The position numbers and the translations under genes are program-made. Below, piece by piece: positions 9,398-19,555 of a stretch of 64,000 bases of DNA. Positions within the stretch are counted from its first letter, which is position 1. Every line of letters starts with the position of its first letter. Source of the DNA: Methanosphaera sp. (lineage in GTDB: Archaea; Methanobacteriota; Methanobacteria; Methanobacteriales; Methanobacteriaceae); assembly GCF_022768985.1 (NCBI RefSeq), contig NZ_JALEKL010000009.1, forward strand, positions 186,001-250,000. Reading direction: 5' to 3'. The notes beneath the pieces are model-generated. The model did no database searches and had not been told where the DNA came from. It saw only the letters and a program-made list of their open reading frames with translations.

Positions 9398-9583
9398 CTA
9401 TTTTAATCTTTTACCTGTTACAGGTTTTTTATTTTGCCAGCTGTAGCTTCTTAATCTTTTGGATCTTCCAAATCCACATGAAGCACAGTATTTTTTGGTA
9501 GGGTTGTAAGCGTTTCTACCACATCTTCTACATCTGGTGTGGTTTTTCTTATTACGTTTACCAAATGATGGTGTTCCTTTCAT
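9398..9583 (-). CDS. rpl37e: Large ribosomal subunit protein eL37 (L37e)
   Basis: 61 aa. A small basic zinc protein of the archaeal/eukaryotic 50S/60S subunit. The zinc ribbon is CRRCG (about residues 18-22) paired with CASCG (about 33-37). N-terminal [20 protein letters not shown] is diagnostic. The ribosome site AAAGGAGGTAAT is nearly the full complement of the 16S tail, 4 nt before the ATG. It lies downstream of the LSm gene on the same strand, a common archaeal pairing, but 243 nt separate them and it seems to have its own TATA-like element near 9640. Confidence 0.95.
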   Translation of the reverse strand: MKGTPSFGKRNKKNHTRCRRCGRNAYNPTKKYCASCGFGRSKRLRSYSWQNKKPVTGKRLK

Positions 9584-9782
9584 TGATATTACCTCCTTTG
9601 GGACTTAATTGTTAAAAAATAAACACTCAGTTTTTTATTTAAACATACTAAAAAAGTGAGTAAAAAAAAGTAAGAAAATAAGAAAAAAGTGTTTCTTATT
9701 TAATTTTTAGATATACGATCGTTTATATCTCCAAATTTAACCTCATTCTAATAAAAAAAAATAAGGATTAGTTCTTGAATAA

Positions 9783-9817
9783 GGACGATTAATAATAAGA
9801 ATATTCTACTAATGTCC
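9783..9817 (-). terminator. Hairpin after the LSm gene
   Basis: GGAC(G)ATTA at 9783-9791 can pair with TAATGTCC at 9810-9817, leaving one bulge. It begins 10 nt past the LSm stop. T-rich sequence follows on the minus strand. Weak evidence, from position and pairing only. Confidence 0.3.
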
Positions 9818-9826
9818 TGTATTTAA

Positions 9827-10078
<252 letters not shown>

Positions 10079-10315
10079 TCACCTTATCAATAATATATAT
10101 TTATTATATATTTTAAATTATATTTAAATGTATCTATTTAATTAAATTTTATATGAAAAAATACAACTCATATATTGACTTAAATAATAGATTCAAGGCT
10201 AGTAATTATATATGTTTAAATAATATAATAAACTTTTACTATTATAAATAAAAGATATATTATAACAAAAATAAATTATATTCACAGATACAAAAAAATA
10301 ATGGGATGAAAAGCT

Positions 10316-10795
10316 TTGAAAACTAAAAAAAGAAATTTCCTAAAAAATAAGAAAATTAAAGAAATAAAAAGTCAACTTGGAGTATATGACTACATAATAC
10401 CAAAAAAATCACAAGTTGAATATATTAAAGTTGAAGACATGCCAGACATCTATCTTATCGATGGAAAACCATTACTTATGGAAGCAGAAGGTCATATCAT
10501 ACCAACACTAAAAGCTATGAATGAAATTGAAACAATAGAAAAAAAAGTAGTTGTTGATATGGGAGCAATAAACTTTGTAATAAAAGGTGCAGATATCATG
10601 TCACCTGGAATTGTAGATGCAGATAGTGACATAGTTGAAGATGAAATTGTAGTTATTGTTGATGAAACACACAACAAGCCACTTGCAATTGGAATGAGTC
10701 TTATTACAGGTCCTGAAATGGTTGAAAATTCTAAAGGTAAAGCTATTAAAAATCTTCACTTTGTAGGAGATGCAATCTGGAATCTTGAAATTTAA
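10316..10795 (+). CDS. PUA-domain RNA-binding protein, MCT-1/Tma20-like
   Basis: 159 aa. The N-terminal part (1-70) has the pre-PUA form seen in archaeal MCT-1-like proteins and the C-terminal part (about 75-155) is a PUA domain (VVVDMGAINFVIKGADIMSPGIV, then DETHNKPLAIGMS). Eukaryotic relatives act with DENR in translation; the archaeal role is not settled. TTG start with GGGATGA about 7 nt upstream; the ATG at 10301 in the same frame runs into TGA at once. The gene lies 24 nt upstream of arfB and is probably cotranscribed with it. Confidence 0.75.
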   Translation: MKTKKRNFLKNKKIKEIKSQLGVYDYIIPKKSQVEYIKVEDMPDIYLIDGKPLLMEAEGHIIPTLKAMNEIETIEKKVVVDMGAINFVIKGADIMSPGIVDADSDIVEDEIVVIVDETHNKPLAIGMSLITGPEMVENSKGKAIKNLHFVGDAIWNLEI

Positions 10796-10819
10796 ACAGA
10801 GGAGTGTTTTAGTATTTCA

Positions 10820-11527
10820 GTGGATGAATTTAAATTAAAATATGATTCAGGAAATGTAATATCAAATGATGTTCATAAAATTGGCATTATTGCCCTTGGA
10901 TCATACCTTGAAAATCATGGAGCAGCACTTCCTATTGATACAGATTCAAAGATTGCAGCAAATGTAGCATTAAATGTTGCAACAAAAACTGGAGCTGTAT
11001 ATCTTGGTATATTTTATGGTGCAACAGAGTATGATTATGTTAAACATGGAATTCATCTAAGTTGTGATGATTTAATAAATAATGAAATAATACCACAACT
11101 AAAACATATAAAAAATTCACTTAATCTTGAATATGTAATTATTGTTAATGGTCATGGTGGAAACAATCTTATCATGGACTCTATTGATATGATCTCAGAA
11201 AATATTGGCATGAATGTTATATTTAACAATTCAATCATTGAAAATGAAGGTCCTCATGCTACAACTGGTGAATTATCAATGGGTGCAGCACTTGGAATAA
11301 TAGATATTGAAAGATTAAAAGAACATGAAAACTATACACTTCACCCTGAAGTTGCAATGATAGGACTTACTGATGCAAGAGAAAATAATGAGATAATAAA
11401 TCAAGAAGCTGAAACTATAAAAAAAGAAGGCTTTAGTGTTGATGTTGAATATGGACATAAATTATTATCTGATGCACAAGATGCAATAATTGCACAAATT
11501 AAACAATTACTAAAAATAAAAGATTAA
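10820..11527 (+). CDS. arfB: ArfB: formamide hydrolase of archaeal riboflavin/F420 synthesis
   Basis: 235 aa, creatininase family. ArfB removes the formyl group from 2-amino-5-formylamino-6-ribosylaminopyrimidinone 5'-phosphate, the second step of archaeal flavin and deazaflavin synthesis after the GTP cyclohydrolase III step. Metal ligands are visible: E31 and H33 in GSYLENHGAALP, D42, and the NGHGGN loop near residue 113. GTG start; the GAGGAG at 10799-10804 is unusually far (about 15 nt), so the true start could be slightly different. The next enzyme, ArfC, is encoded at 26446. Confidence 0.85.
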   Translation: MDEFKLKYDSGNVISNDVHKIGIIALGSYLENHGAALPIDTDSKIAANVALNVATKTGAVYLGIFYGATEYDYVKHGIHLSCDDLINNEIIPQLKHIKNSLNLEYVIIVNGHGGNNLIMDSIDMISENIGMNVIFNNSIIENEGPHATTGELSMGAALGIIDIERLKEHENYTLHPEVAMIGLTDARENNEIINQEAETIKKEGFSVDVEYGHKLLSDAQDAIIAQIKQLLKIKD

Positions 11528-11615
11528 AAAAAAAGAGATGAAAAAAATAGTGTAAAAAATAAAATCTTTTATTTTTTTTTCTTATCACTACCTTTTTTTA
11601 GCAAATATTTTTTAC

Positions 11616-14117
11616 TTATTTTCCTAGTTCTATTTTTCTAATTAACTTTTTACATTCATTTGAGGTTTTCTTATTGTTAAATGCAAGACTTATTCTTGAT
11701 ATTGCCTCAAGTGTACGTATAATCTGGTCAAGCCATGTGAATATATCACCAGGATAGATGTGAATATCATAGTTTGTCATGAAATACTTACTTATTGCAT
11801 TTGGTGACCATCCATGTATTCTTTGTTTTATTATCTTATCTGAAATATTCATTTCAAAACACCTGCAGAATGGCTTTTCTTTACATCTACATGACATAAA
11901 ATCAACTTGCAATGCAATAAGCTTATCTACATATTGTGGGTCAAGTTTTGCAATTACATCAGCTGATGTTATAATATCACGTGTTGAATCTGCAAATAGT
12001 CTTGAACTTACATTTGTCTTAAGTGCAGCAGATAGTCTGCTTGCAAGTCTGTTACTTATATATGCACTTTCAAATGGTTCTATGAATTCAGCAATATTAA
12101 GTGGTGGCTGCTTTAGGTGTTTTCTTATATATTCTGCCTTATATATTTCAAGGAATGATATTGATACAGCACGACCATAACGTGTTGTGTGATACTTACC
12201 AGTGTTCTTATTTCTCTGAATAAGTTTAAGGTCATATAATTTATCAACCACTTCATCAAAAAGCAGTGGTATTTCAAGAGTATTATAATGCTTATCTAGT
12301 TTTTCAATATCACAGTTTCCCATAGCTGAAATATCAGCAAGTACTTGTTCGTATGTATCATCCTCTGAATATTCAACATTAATATTGTCAACATCACTAT
12401 CAAGCAAGTCAATTGCTGTTTGCTCATCGCTTTGTCCATCAAATTCCTTGTCAAGTTCTGCTATAAGATATACCTTTCCCATATCATGGTATGTTGGCCT
12501 ACCTGCACGTCCTATCATCTGTGAAAATTCATTGTTTGTAAGCCATTTATTTCCCATACGTAGTGTTTCAAATAGTACCTGTGATGCTGGGAAATCCACA
12601 CCTGCTGCAAGTGCTGCTGTTGTTACAACTGTTGAAATCTTCTGTTCTGCAAAGTCTTTTTCTATCTTTAATTTCTTTGAATAAGAAAGACCTGCATGGT
12701 ATGCTGCAGCTGTAATATTATGTTTTGATATACTTTGTGCTATCTGGTGTGTTTTACGTCTTGAATTTGTAAAGATTATTGTCTGTCCATGATATCCCTT
12801 AGATGATTTTGTATTATATTCTTTCTTTGCAAGCTTTCCTAGAAGATCTCTTTTTTCATATTCACTTTTTGCAAAGATAAGATGACGCTCAAGTGGTACA
12901 GGACGTTGTTTATATTCAACAAGCTTCATATTAAAGTCATGTGCAATTCGTTTTGGATTTTTAATTGTTGCTGAAAGTCCAATAAGCTGTACTTTTGGAA
13001 ACATGCTAATTATACGATGTACAAGACCATTAAGTCTTGGACCTCTTTGTTCCTCATCAAGCATGTGAATTTCATCAATTACAACACATCCAAGATTACG
13101 TAGTTGATCATACTGTCCAGATCTTAGCATAAAGTCAAGTCCTTCATATGTTGCAACAATAATATCTGCATCTTTTACTGACTTATTTTGTAGTGTTAAT
13201 TCACCTTTTACTTTAAGACGATTTGAACCTACCTTTATTGCAACTTTAAGTCCAAGCTTTGAATATTGACGTTTAAAATCACGGTACTTCTGGTTTGCAA
13301 GAGCAACAAGAGGTGTTATGTAGATGAACTTCTGATGTCTCATTGCCTTTGGAATACCGGCTAGTTCACCAATTAATGTTTTACCAGATGCTGTGGCAGA
13401 TACTACAAGCATATTTTCACCTTCTAGTACTCCTGCTTTAAGTGCAAGAAGCTGTACAGGAAGGAAGTGTTTAAGGCGTTTTGCTAGTATGTTTTTAAAT
13501 TTATTTGGAATATTAATTTTCTTTGGTGAAATCTTTGGATAATTAGTCTTTTTAACCTCTATTTTATCGTATACTGTTAGTTTATCATGCTTTATTGGAT
13601 TAAATTTAGGGTCAAGTACACTGAGTGTTTTTTCAAGATTATGTGTTTCATCAAGAAGTTTTATAAATCTTGGATATGATACATCAGAATATCCACGAAG
13701 ATGCATTATTCTTTTTATTTCACTTCTTGCACATAGCTTACAGATATATTCATCATAGAGTTTATATGCTGATGACTTTTTAAGTAATGTAATATCTCCA
13801 CTAAATGTACAATGTCGACATATTGTTGTATATTCATATGGGATATTTAGTGAATTAAGCATTTCCTCTAGTTTTTCATCTTTTGTTGCAATGAGAATTT
13901 TCTGTTTTCTTAGAATCTTTATTAGCTCTTTTGGTGATTTGAATGTTTCAACATTATCTTGTTGTATTATAAATCGTTGTGGTCTTATCTTTCCATCTGT
14001 TTCATGAAGCTTAAAATTACCAAAAAATATTGGCTTTCGTCTATTATTTAAAGCTCCCTTTGCAGGACCTATTGGATATAATTCTATTACTTTCTTATTA
14101 CGTCTTAAAATTATCAT
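11616..14117 (-). CDS. Ski2-like DEAD/DEAH-box helicase with N-terminal zinc finger
   Basis: 833 aa. Motifs in order: N-terminal CxxC (C100, C103) and CxxC (C126, C129), a likely zinc finger; ATASGKT (about 241-247); DEIH (about 348-351); SAT (about 383-385); IGRAGRP in motif VI (about 535-541); and a late Cys group CRCKEKPFCRCFE (about 765-777). The helicase core is closest to the Hel308/Ski2 branch; the extra Cys modules resemble a methanogen-specific helicase family (DUF5814-type). Substrate is unknown; RNA decay or DNA repair are both possible. It is divergent to the Mrr island, with 462 bp between, and has no close operon partner. Confidence 0.7.
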   Translation of the reverse strand: MIILRRNKKVIELYPIGPAKGALNNRRKPIFFGNFKLHETDGKIRPQRFIIQQDNVETFKSPKELIKILRKQKILIATKDEKLEEMLNSLNIPYEYTTICRHCTFSGDITLLKKSSAYKLYDEYICKLCARSEIKRIMHLRGYSDVSYPRFIKLLDETHNLEKTLSVLDPKFNPIKHDKLTVYDKIEVKKTNYPKISPKKINIPNKFKNILAKRLKHFLPVQLLALKAGVLEGENMLVVSATASGKTLIGELAGIPKAMRHQKFIYITPLVALANQKYRDFKRQYSKLGLKVAIKVGSNRLKVKGELTLQNKSVKDADIIVATYEGLDFMLRSGQYDQLRNLGCVVIDEIHMLDEEQRGPRLNGLVHRIISMFPKVQLIGLSATIKNPKRIAHDFNMKLVEYKQRPVPLERHLIFAKSEYEKRDLLGKLAKKEYNTKSSKGYHGQTIIFTNSRRKTHQIAQSISKHNITAAAYHAGLSYSKKLKIEKDFAEQKISTVVTTAALAAGVDFPASQVLFETLRMGNKWLTNNEFSQMIGRAGRPTYHDMGKVYLIAELDKEFDGQSDEQTAIDLLDSDVDNINVEYSEDDTYEQVLADISAMGNCDIEKLDKHYNTLEIPLLFDEVVDKLYDLKLIQRNKNTGKYHTTRYGRAVSISFLEIYKAEYIRKHLKQPPLNIAEFIEPFESAYISNRLASRLSAALKTNVSSRLFADSTRDIITSADVIAKLDPQYVDKLIALQVDFMSCRCKEKPFCRCFEMNISDKIIKQRIHGWSPNAISKYFMTNYDIHIYPGDIFTWLDQIIRTLEAISRISLAFNNKKTSNECKKLIRKIELGK

Positions 14118-14579
14118 GTTATCTTGTGATTTATATTAAAAATTATTCTATTGTCTTTTCATTTATTTTATTATCTTTATTTAAATCAATGTTATATTAT
14201 GTTTATAGATATATTTTTCATATCTTATTATTTTTTAGAAGAAAAATTAATAACAACACTTAATGTTGTATAGATTTTCAAGTATTTACATAAATCATAC
14301 CATAAAATACCAACAGTTGAGATAATTTTTTATGCTTTTCATAATTTGTTAGTATTAAAAATATATACTTTTAAATAAAAAGATAATATCATATAAAAAG
14401 CTGATTTTTTAATTAAAATCAAATAAAAGGGAATTAAATGCATATACATACTAAAAACTTTTAATATGTATTTAAAATTAAATATGGAAGATAATATGAG
14501 ATAAATCATGAAATTAAACAATTAAATAAACTTTCTAGATGAAAAATACCATGTAATTTTATATAAGAAGGGAATTAAA
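14118..14579. other. Divergent intergenic region, 462 bp
   Basis: AT-rich gap between the helicase and the island's first gene. It contains a small palindrome ACAACA-N5-TGTTGT (14253-14269) and a TATA-like AAAACTTTTAATAT at about 14454-14467. Short reading frames here look like chance frames in AT-rich DNA. No RNA gene was seen. Confidence 0.4.
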
Positions 14580-15278
14580 ATGAGCAACAATAAATTACCC
14601 TACACTGTCTTTGTAGTACCAATACTTCAAATTCTTCAAAAAGCTCCATTTAACATGATAGATTATGATATTGTAGAGCCAATCTATAAAAACTATCCAT
14701 TTACAATCGAACAAATTGATGAAAATGAAGCACAAATAGAACTTGCAATAAAATATCTTAAACTTGCAGGATTTATTGAAGAAATAAAAGATGAAAATAA
14801 TGAATTTCTAAAAAATACACCAGAAGGTAGCAAACTACTAAGTGAATCAAAAACAACAAAACAACTACTATCAAAACTAACAGATAAGCTGATGGACGAT
14901 GTATTTGATCTGCCAAAATATAAACAATCACTATACTATCACATAATAACACTACAATTCCTAAAAAATATTGGAAACATACCACAAACAGAAACAGAAA
15001 TGGTACGACGTATCATGAGTACTGAAGGATTTATGCAACATGAAAAAGAGACAATGAATGTAAAATCTGGAAGCTCAACATACTGGAGATTCCACTCAGC
15101 AATATCACACCTATGTAGTGGAAACTTAATTGAATACACACAATATAAGAAATACAAACTAACAGATGAAGGATACAAGGTACTTGAAAATAGAGAAAAC
15201 ATAGAACAAAACGTGGCAGAAGTACTAAGAAAACATGAACATAAAATTAAGCCAAGAAAGATACCAAAAAAGACATAG
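14580..15278 (+). CDS. Stand-alone paired winged-helix protein related to the N-termini of the Mrr proteins
   Basis: 232 aa, not a recognised named protein. Residues about 8-85 and 120-205 look like two winged-helix domains of the Mrr-N type: each has an IDENEAQIELAIKYLKLAGFI-like or AISHLCSGNLIEYTQYKKY-like recognition part followed by a T(P/D)EG(S/Y)K wing. The same two-domain unit opens both nuclease proteins downstream (DDNQI...YL...FI, then YxLTxxGxKILE). No nuclease domain follows; the C-terminus is a short basic tail HKIKPRKIPKKT. It may be a regulator of the island or a decoy/partner subunit. ATG start with AAGAAGGGA about 6 nt upstream. Confidence 0.55.
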   Translation: MSNNKLPYTVFVVPILQILQKAPFNMIDYDIVEPIYKNYPFTIEQIDENEAQIELAIKYLKLAGFIEEIKDENNEFLKNTPEGSKLLSESKTTKQLLSKLTDKLMDDVFDLPKYKQSLYYHIITLQFLKNIGNIPQTETEMVRRIMSTEGFMQHEKETMNVKSGSSTYWRFHSAISHLCSGNLIEYTQYKKYKLTDEGYKVLENRENIEQNVAEVLRKHEHKIKPRKIPKKT

Positions 15279-15392
15279 CAGATAATATAATTTACAAAGT
15301 ATCTAGAATAATGAACAAAAAGGATGTAAAATCCGATAAAATAGGGAGATAATAACCAAAAATTAATAGTTTTAAATATGAGGAGAATTAAT

Positions 15393-17879
15393 ATGAAAAG
15401 AAAACCTGCATACATTGATTTTACAAAAGCTGTACTTGAAACAATAGAGGAAAATCCACAAAAAACACAACAAGAAATACAAGATATCATACTTGAAAAA
15501 TATGACCAATTCACACAAGATGATATAAATGAAGATGACAACCAAATACAAAGAGTAATAAGATATCTTACACTAGCTGAATTTACAACACAAGATGATG
15601 ATGGAAGATGTGTTAATACATCTAAAGGATCACAACAACTAGAATTTAGTAATCTTCAAATTAACAAAATAATAAAAAAAATACTCACAATTCAATTCAA
15701 AATACCTAAAGAACGTGACCTCTGTTATATATGTCTTAATTACTTTAAAGACTATCCTTCACATCCTATAGGTTCAGGCGAAATGTTATGGGATATGCTT
15801 AAGAAAACATCAAAGTATGCAGAAAATAAGGATATATGTGAATTAAGAGCAGCAAAAGGAACACCTATATTATATTCAAAATATGATTTTTCAAATTACC
15901 ATCTTAAAAAACTAGATTTAGTTAAAAAAACAGAAGATAAAGGATATCAAATAACACAAAAAGGACTTGATATATTAAATAAATATGAAACTGAAGAAGA
16001 AGTCAATGAATATATTGATACTCTTTTTCAACAATCTTTAAAAAATAAGGATGAACCAATAAATAAGATTCTTGCATCTGATGATGGACATATCAAAGTA
16101 TTCTATTATGACTATGAACTTACATATCTTGAAGTATTAATTCCTCTCCTTAAAATTATTGACTCAAAATATTATACAAATCAAGAAGAAAAAATAAAAG
16201 ATATTATTATAAAAATGGATGAATTTGAATCATATGATAAAGAAGATATCATTAAAGCAATAGATACTGCACTTCATTATCTTTATGATGGAGAATACAT
16301 AACAATTGAGTCAGGTGAAATCCTAAAAACAGCTAAATTAGCAGCTATTGTTTATAAACTTGATTATAGAATGAAATATGTTGATAGTCTTGATATTGAG
16401 GAATCTGAAAAAGATAAAAAAAGACAAAAAAGACTGAATAATATTTGTAGAGAAATAAATAAAAGTCTTTTCAAAGTATATGATGTTCCAACAAAAGAAG
16501 ATTTATACCAAGATATCTTAAAATATCTGAAAGATGATGATAATAGACCTGTAAATCATCAAAAACTTCCAAGTATAAATTTATTAATAGTACAAGACTT
16601 CCTTGAAAAACACAAGACATACTCAGATAATATAATGAGTATAATCGATCCTGAATCAAGAAGACTTTCAATTAATCTAATAATTGAAGATGCATTTAAA
16701 GAATTAAAACAAAATAAACTAATTAGAAATACTAAAAAATACGGATACTTAATAGAAGAAAAAGGAATAAGATATTTAGAAAAATTAGAAAATGAAAATA
16801 AAACTGAAGACATAAAAAAATCATCCATAGAAGAAGAGAACATAAAACCTGAATTAGTTGATGAAGATAATAATAAAATTGTAAGTACTATTGAACCTAT
16901 TGAATCTAAAACTTCAGAATTTAAAAATCGTGATATGACAACAGATAATATTTATGAAAGATTAGTATTTGATATTTTATGTGACAATGAAGAACATGAA
17001 AAAGTTGACATTATTGATAAAATTGAAGAAACACTAATACCTGGCGTTGTTATACCTAAAGAAATTAAAAATGTTATAAAAGATAATATCCAAGATGCAC
17101 TTGATAAATTTGCACAATATAATATAATTGAACCTGGTGAAAGATTTGGATACTGGAAGATAACACAAAAAGCTATGACAATTGCACATACTATTGATAG
17201 TGAAACACCTACAGTTAATATTGTTAGTGAAACTCCAACTGATGTAGATAATGAAATTGACATTATTGATGAAGATATTATTGAAAGTCCTCTTGAAGAT
17301 GAAATAGAAAATGAAACAATAGAAGATGTTGAAGTAATTGATAAACAAGAAGAAACTACTGAATTTATTGAAATAAATCCTGTTGATACATTTAAAAAGG
17401 CATATGGTGCTATTAATAAAGATCTTAAAAGACGTCTTCTTAATAAAGTTAAATCATGTTCACCATACTTCTTTGAAAAACTTGTACTTGACTTATTTAT
17501 GAAAATGGATTATAACCATGTAAAACCTAAATATGGTGAAGTAACCAAGAAATCAAATGATGGTGGAATTGATGGAGTAATACAACTAGGATACTTAAAT
17601 ACAAACCCAATATACTACCAGGCAAAACGATATGATAGTAACATTCAAAGACCAGCAATACATCAATTCATTGGAGCTCTTCGAGAAATAAAATCAGATA
17701 CAGGAATATTTATAACAACATCAGGATTTTCAAAAGGAGCAATAAAAGCAGCAAAATCTGAGAACATCTCAATGATAGATGGGGATGAACTTGTAAGTTT
17801 AATGATAGAATTTAAAATAGGAGTTAAAGTTAAAAATTATGATATAAAACTTATAGATGATGAATACTTTGAAGATTAA
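15393..17879 (+). CDS. Multi-winged-helix Mrr-type restriction endonuclease (long form)
   Basis: 828 aa from the chosen start. An in-frame ATG at 15378 exists, but GAGGAG lies between the two, so 15393 is the better start. Order: winged-helix pair (about 5-90, 105-200), a second pair (about 235-325, 365-465), a fifth winged-helix-like unit (about 518-600), a very acidic linker (about 605-660) and an Mrr-type PD-(D/E)xK domain (about 680-790). The catalytic signature is complete: E695 in FFEKLV, D723 and D727 in NDGGIDG, and Q743-A-K745 in YYQAKRY. Mrr enzymes cut DNA carrying methylated bases. No methyltransferase gene is nearby, which fits a type IV role. Target and partners are unknown. Confidence 0.75.
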   Translation: MKRKPAYIDFTKAVLETIEENPQKTQQEIQDIILEKYDQFTQDDINEDDNQIQRVIRYLTLAEFTTQDDDGRCVNTSKGSQQLEFSNLQINKIIKKILTIQFKIPKERDLCYICLNYFKDYPSHPIGSGEMLWDMLKKTSKYAENKDICELRAAKGTPILYSKYDFSNYHLKKLDLVKKTEDKGYQITQKGLDILNKYETEEEVNEYIDTLFQQSLKNKDEPINKILASDDGHIKVFYYDYELTYLEVLIPLLKIIDSKYYTNQEEKIKDIIIKMDEFESYDKEDIIKAIDTALHYLYDGEYITIESGEILKTAKLAAIVYKLDYRMKYVDSLDIEESEKDKKRQKRLNNICREINKSLFKVYDVPTKEDLYQDILKYLKDDDNRPVNHQKLPSINLLIVQDFLEKHKTYSDNIMSIIDPESRRLSINLIIEDAFKELKQNKLIRNTKKYGYLIEEKGIRYLEKLENENKTEDIKKSSIEEENIKPELVDEDNNKIVSTIEPIESKTSEFKNRDMTTDNIYERLVFDILCDNEEHEKVDIIDKIEETLIPGVVIPKEIKNVIKDNIQDALDKFAQYNIIEPGERFGYWKITQKAMTIAHTIDSETPTVNIVSETPTDVDNEIDIIDEDIIESPLEDEIENETIEDVEVIDKQEETTEFIEINPVDTFKKAYGAINKDLKRRLLNKVKSCSPYFFEKLVLDLFMKMDYNHVKPKYGEVTKKSNDGGIDGVIQLGYLNTNPIYYQAKRYDSNIQRPAIHQFIGALREIKSDTGIFITTSGFSKGAIKAAKSENISMIDGDELVSLMIEFKIGVKVKNYDIKLIDDEYFED

Positions 17880-17880
17880 C

Positions 17881-17904
17881 TTCCACATCATCCTACTTTT
17901 TTTT
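17881..17904 (+). terminator. C-rich/T-run element between the two Mrr genes
   Basis: TTCCACATCATCCTAC followed by a T8 run at 17897-17904, starting 2 nt after the stop of the long Mrr gene. It suggests that the two nuclease genes can be separate transcripts or that read-through is partial. Confidence 0.4.
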
Positions 17905-17927
17905 ATAAATAATAAGGAATAATTAAA

Positions 17928-19517
17928 ATGACCAAACTAAGTAAAAAACCAACAAACATAGTCTTTCTTTTGCCAGTTCTTAGAATACTTGATAAAACAT
18001 CATATTATCTAGATGATGATGAAATTCAGCAAATAATCCTTGAAAACTCTGAATATACTACTAATGATATAAGAGAAGATGACAACCAGATAAAAAGAGC
18101 TATTCTTTACTTAAATCATGTAGGATTTATTAAAGAAGATCATCATGGAAATTATCAAATTACAAAAGATGGACGCACTTTATTTAATGATTCTAAAAAA
18201 ACAGAAGAACAAAAAGAAAGAGTGATAGTTAATAAGCTTTCAAAAGATGTCTACAATATACCAAGTACTGATGATGTTTATTCAACATTCCTTATTTATC
18301 TTCGAGATAATCCAAATCATCCAATAAGACGTAAAGATTCAATATATGATGCAATAGAAAAGAACACTAACTTTTATAATAATAAAGATGTTATGGAACT
18401 TAGATCACCTAAGAAGAGAACATTTAAAGGAGAAAATATTATTTACTCCAGATTTGACTATGCAATTTCTGATCTTAGCAGAGTTAACTTAATTGAAAAA
18501 TCTGATAATAAAGGATATCAACTAACACAGAAAGGTTTTAAAATACTTGAAGATGAAGAAAATATTAAAACTAATGTATCTAAACTACTAAAGAATACAA
18601 AACCAAAATCAAAGAAAAAGAAAAAGAAAAAACAAGTTGTAGCTGATATTAAAATAGAAAATAATCCACCTGTAAGTATATCTGCTGATGAAGTTTATGA
18701 AAAACTATTTCTTGAAGTTTTAAGTGATAGAAAAGAACATAAAAAGAGAAGTATATTTAAGGCAATTGAGGAAGCTCTTATCCCAGATGTTGAAATTCCA
18801 GATAATATTAAAAAGGCTGTAGATAAGAATATTGAAAAAGTGAAACTAAAACTTGAAAAAGAAGATATTATTATACAAGCTACTAAGAAGGGATACTGGA
18901 AACTAACAGATCATGGTATTAAATTACTCAATGAAGATAATAGTCATAAAGTTGAAGTTCCAATTGAAGTTAAAAAAAATGATAATATAAATCCTATTGA
19001 TACATTTAAAAAGTCATATCATGATATTAAGAATTCATTTGATAAACAATTACTTGATAAAATTACATCATGTTCACCTGAGTTTTTTGAAAATCTTGTA
19101 CTTGATTTACTACTCAAAGAAGATAAGATTGATGGATTAAAACCAATAGATGGTTATGTTACACCTTTATCACGAGATGGTGGTATTGATGGTAAAATTT
19201 ATTTTGATGGTTTAAAATTCCCTATGTGTTTTCAGGCAAAACGTTATCAGATAAAAAGTAATGTTCAAAGACCTGAAATTCAGAGTTTTATTGGAGCTCT
19301 AAGAGATTATGAAAATAGAACTAATGAAGAAACCTTCAAAGGTATATTTGTTACAACATCAGACTTTTCAACCGGTGCAAAAGAAACTGCAAAATCCAAT
19401 GATATTATCCTAAAAAATGGTGACGATATTGTAAAATTAATGAAAAAACACAAAGTTGGAATTAAGAAAGAAACATATAAAGTAGATCTTATTGATGATA
19501 AATACTTTGAAGAATAA
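17928..19517 (+). CDS. Winged-helix Mrr-type restriction endonuclease (short form)
   Basis: 529 aa. Two N-terminal winged-helix domains (about 10-90 and 115-210), a lysine-rich linker (KPKSKKKKKKK, 225-235), a third winged-helix-like unit (about 255-337) that closely matches the fifth unit of the preceding protein, then an Mrr catalytic domain (about 375-485). The catalytic residues are intact: E389 in FFENLV, D417 and D421 in RDGGIDG, Q436-A-K438 in FQAKRY. Compared with the long paralogue it lacks the middle winged-helix pair. Base and codon use look like the neighbours, so any transfer is old or from a similar genome. It starts with ATG after AAGGAAT. Confidence 0.75.
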   Translation: MTKLSKKPTNIVFLLPVLRILDKTSYYLDDDEIQQIILENSEYTTNDIREDDNQIKRAILYLNHVGFIKEDHHGNYQITKDGRTLFNDSKKTEEQKERVIVNKLSKDVYNIPSTDDVYSTFLIYLRDNPNHPIRRKDSIYDAIEKNTNFYNNKDVMELRSPKKRTFKGENIIYSRFDYAISDLSRVNLIEKSDNKGYQLTQKGFKILEDEENIKTNVSKLLKNTKPKSKKKKKKKQVVADIKIENNPPVSISADEVYEKLFLEVLSDRKEHKKRSIFKAIEEALIPDVEIPDNIKKAVDKNIEKVKLKLEKEDIIIQATKKGYWKLTDHGIKLLNEDNSHKVEVPIEVKKNDNINPIDTFKKSYHDIKNSFDKQLLDKITSCSPEFFENLVLDLLLKEDKIDGLKPIDGYVTPLSRDGGIDGKIYFDGLKFPMCFQAKRYQIKSNVQRPEIQSFIGALRDYENRTNEETFKGIFVTTSDFSTGAKETAKSNDIILKNGDDIVKLMKKHKVGIKKETYKVDLIDDKYFEE

Positions 19518-19555
19518 TCCCATTAATGAAAACTATTTTAAGAGTTGATTAAGCT

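Noticed and set aside
14339-14521. 60-residue minus-strand frame in the gap before the Mrr island
   Set aside because: Composition is only Ile/Leu/Phe/Tyr/Lys from AT-rich DNA, with no ribosome site and no domain.
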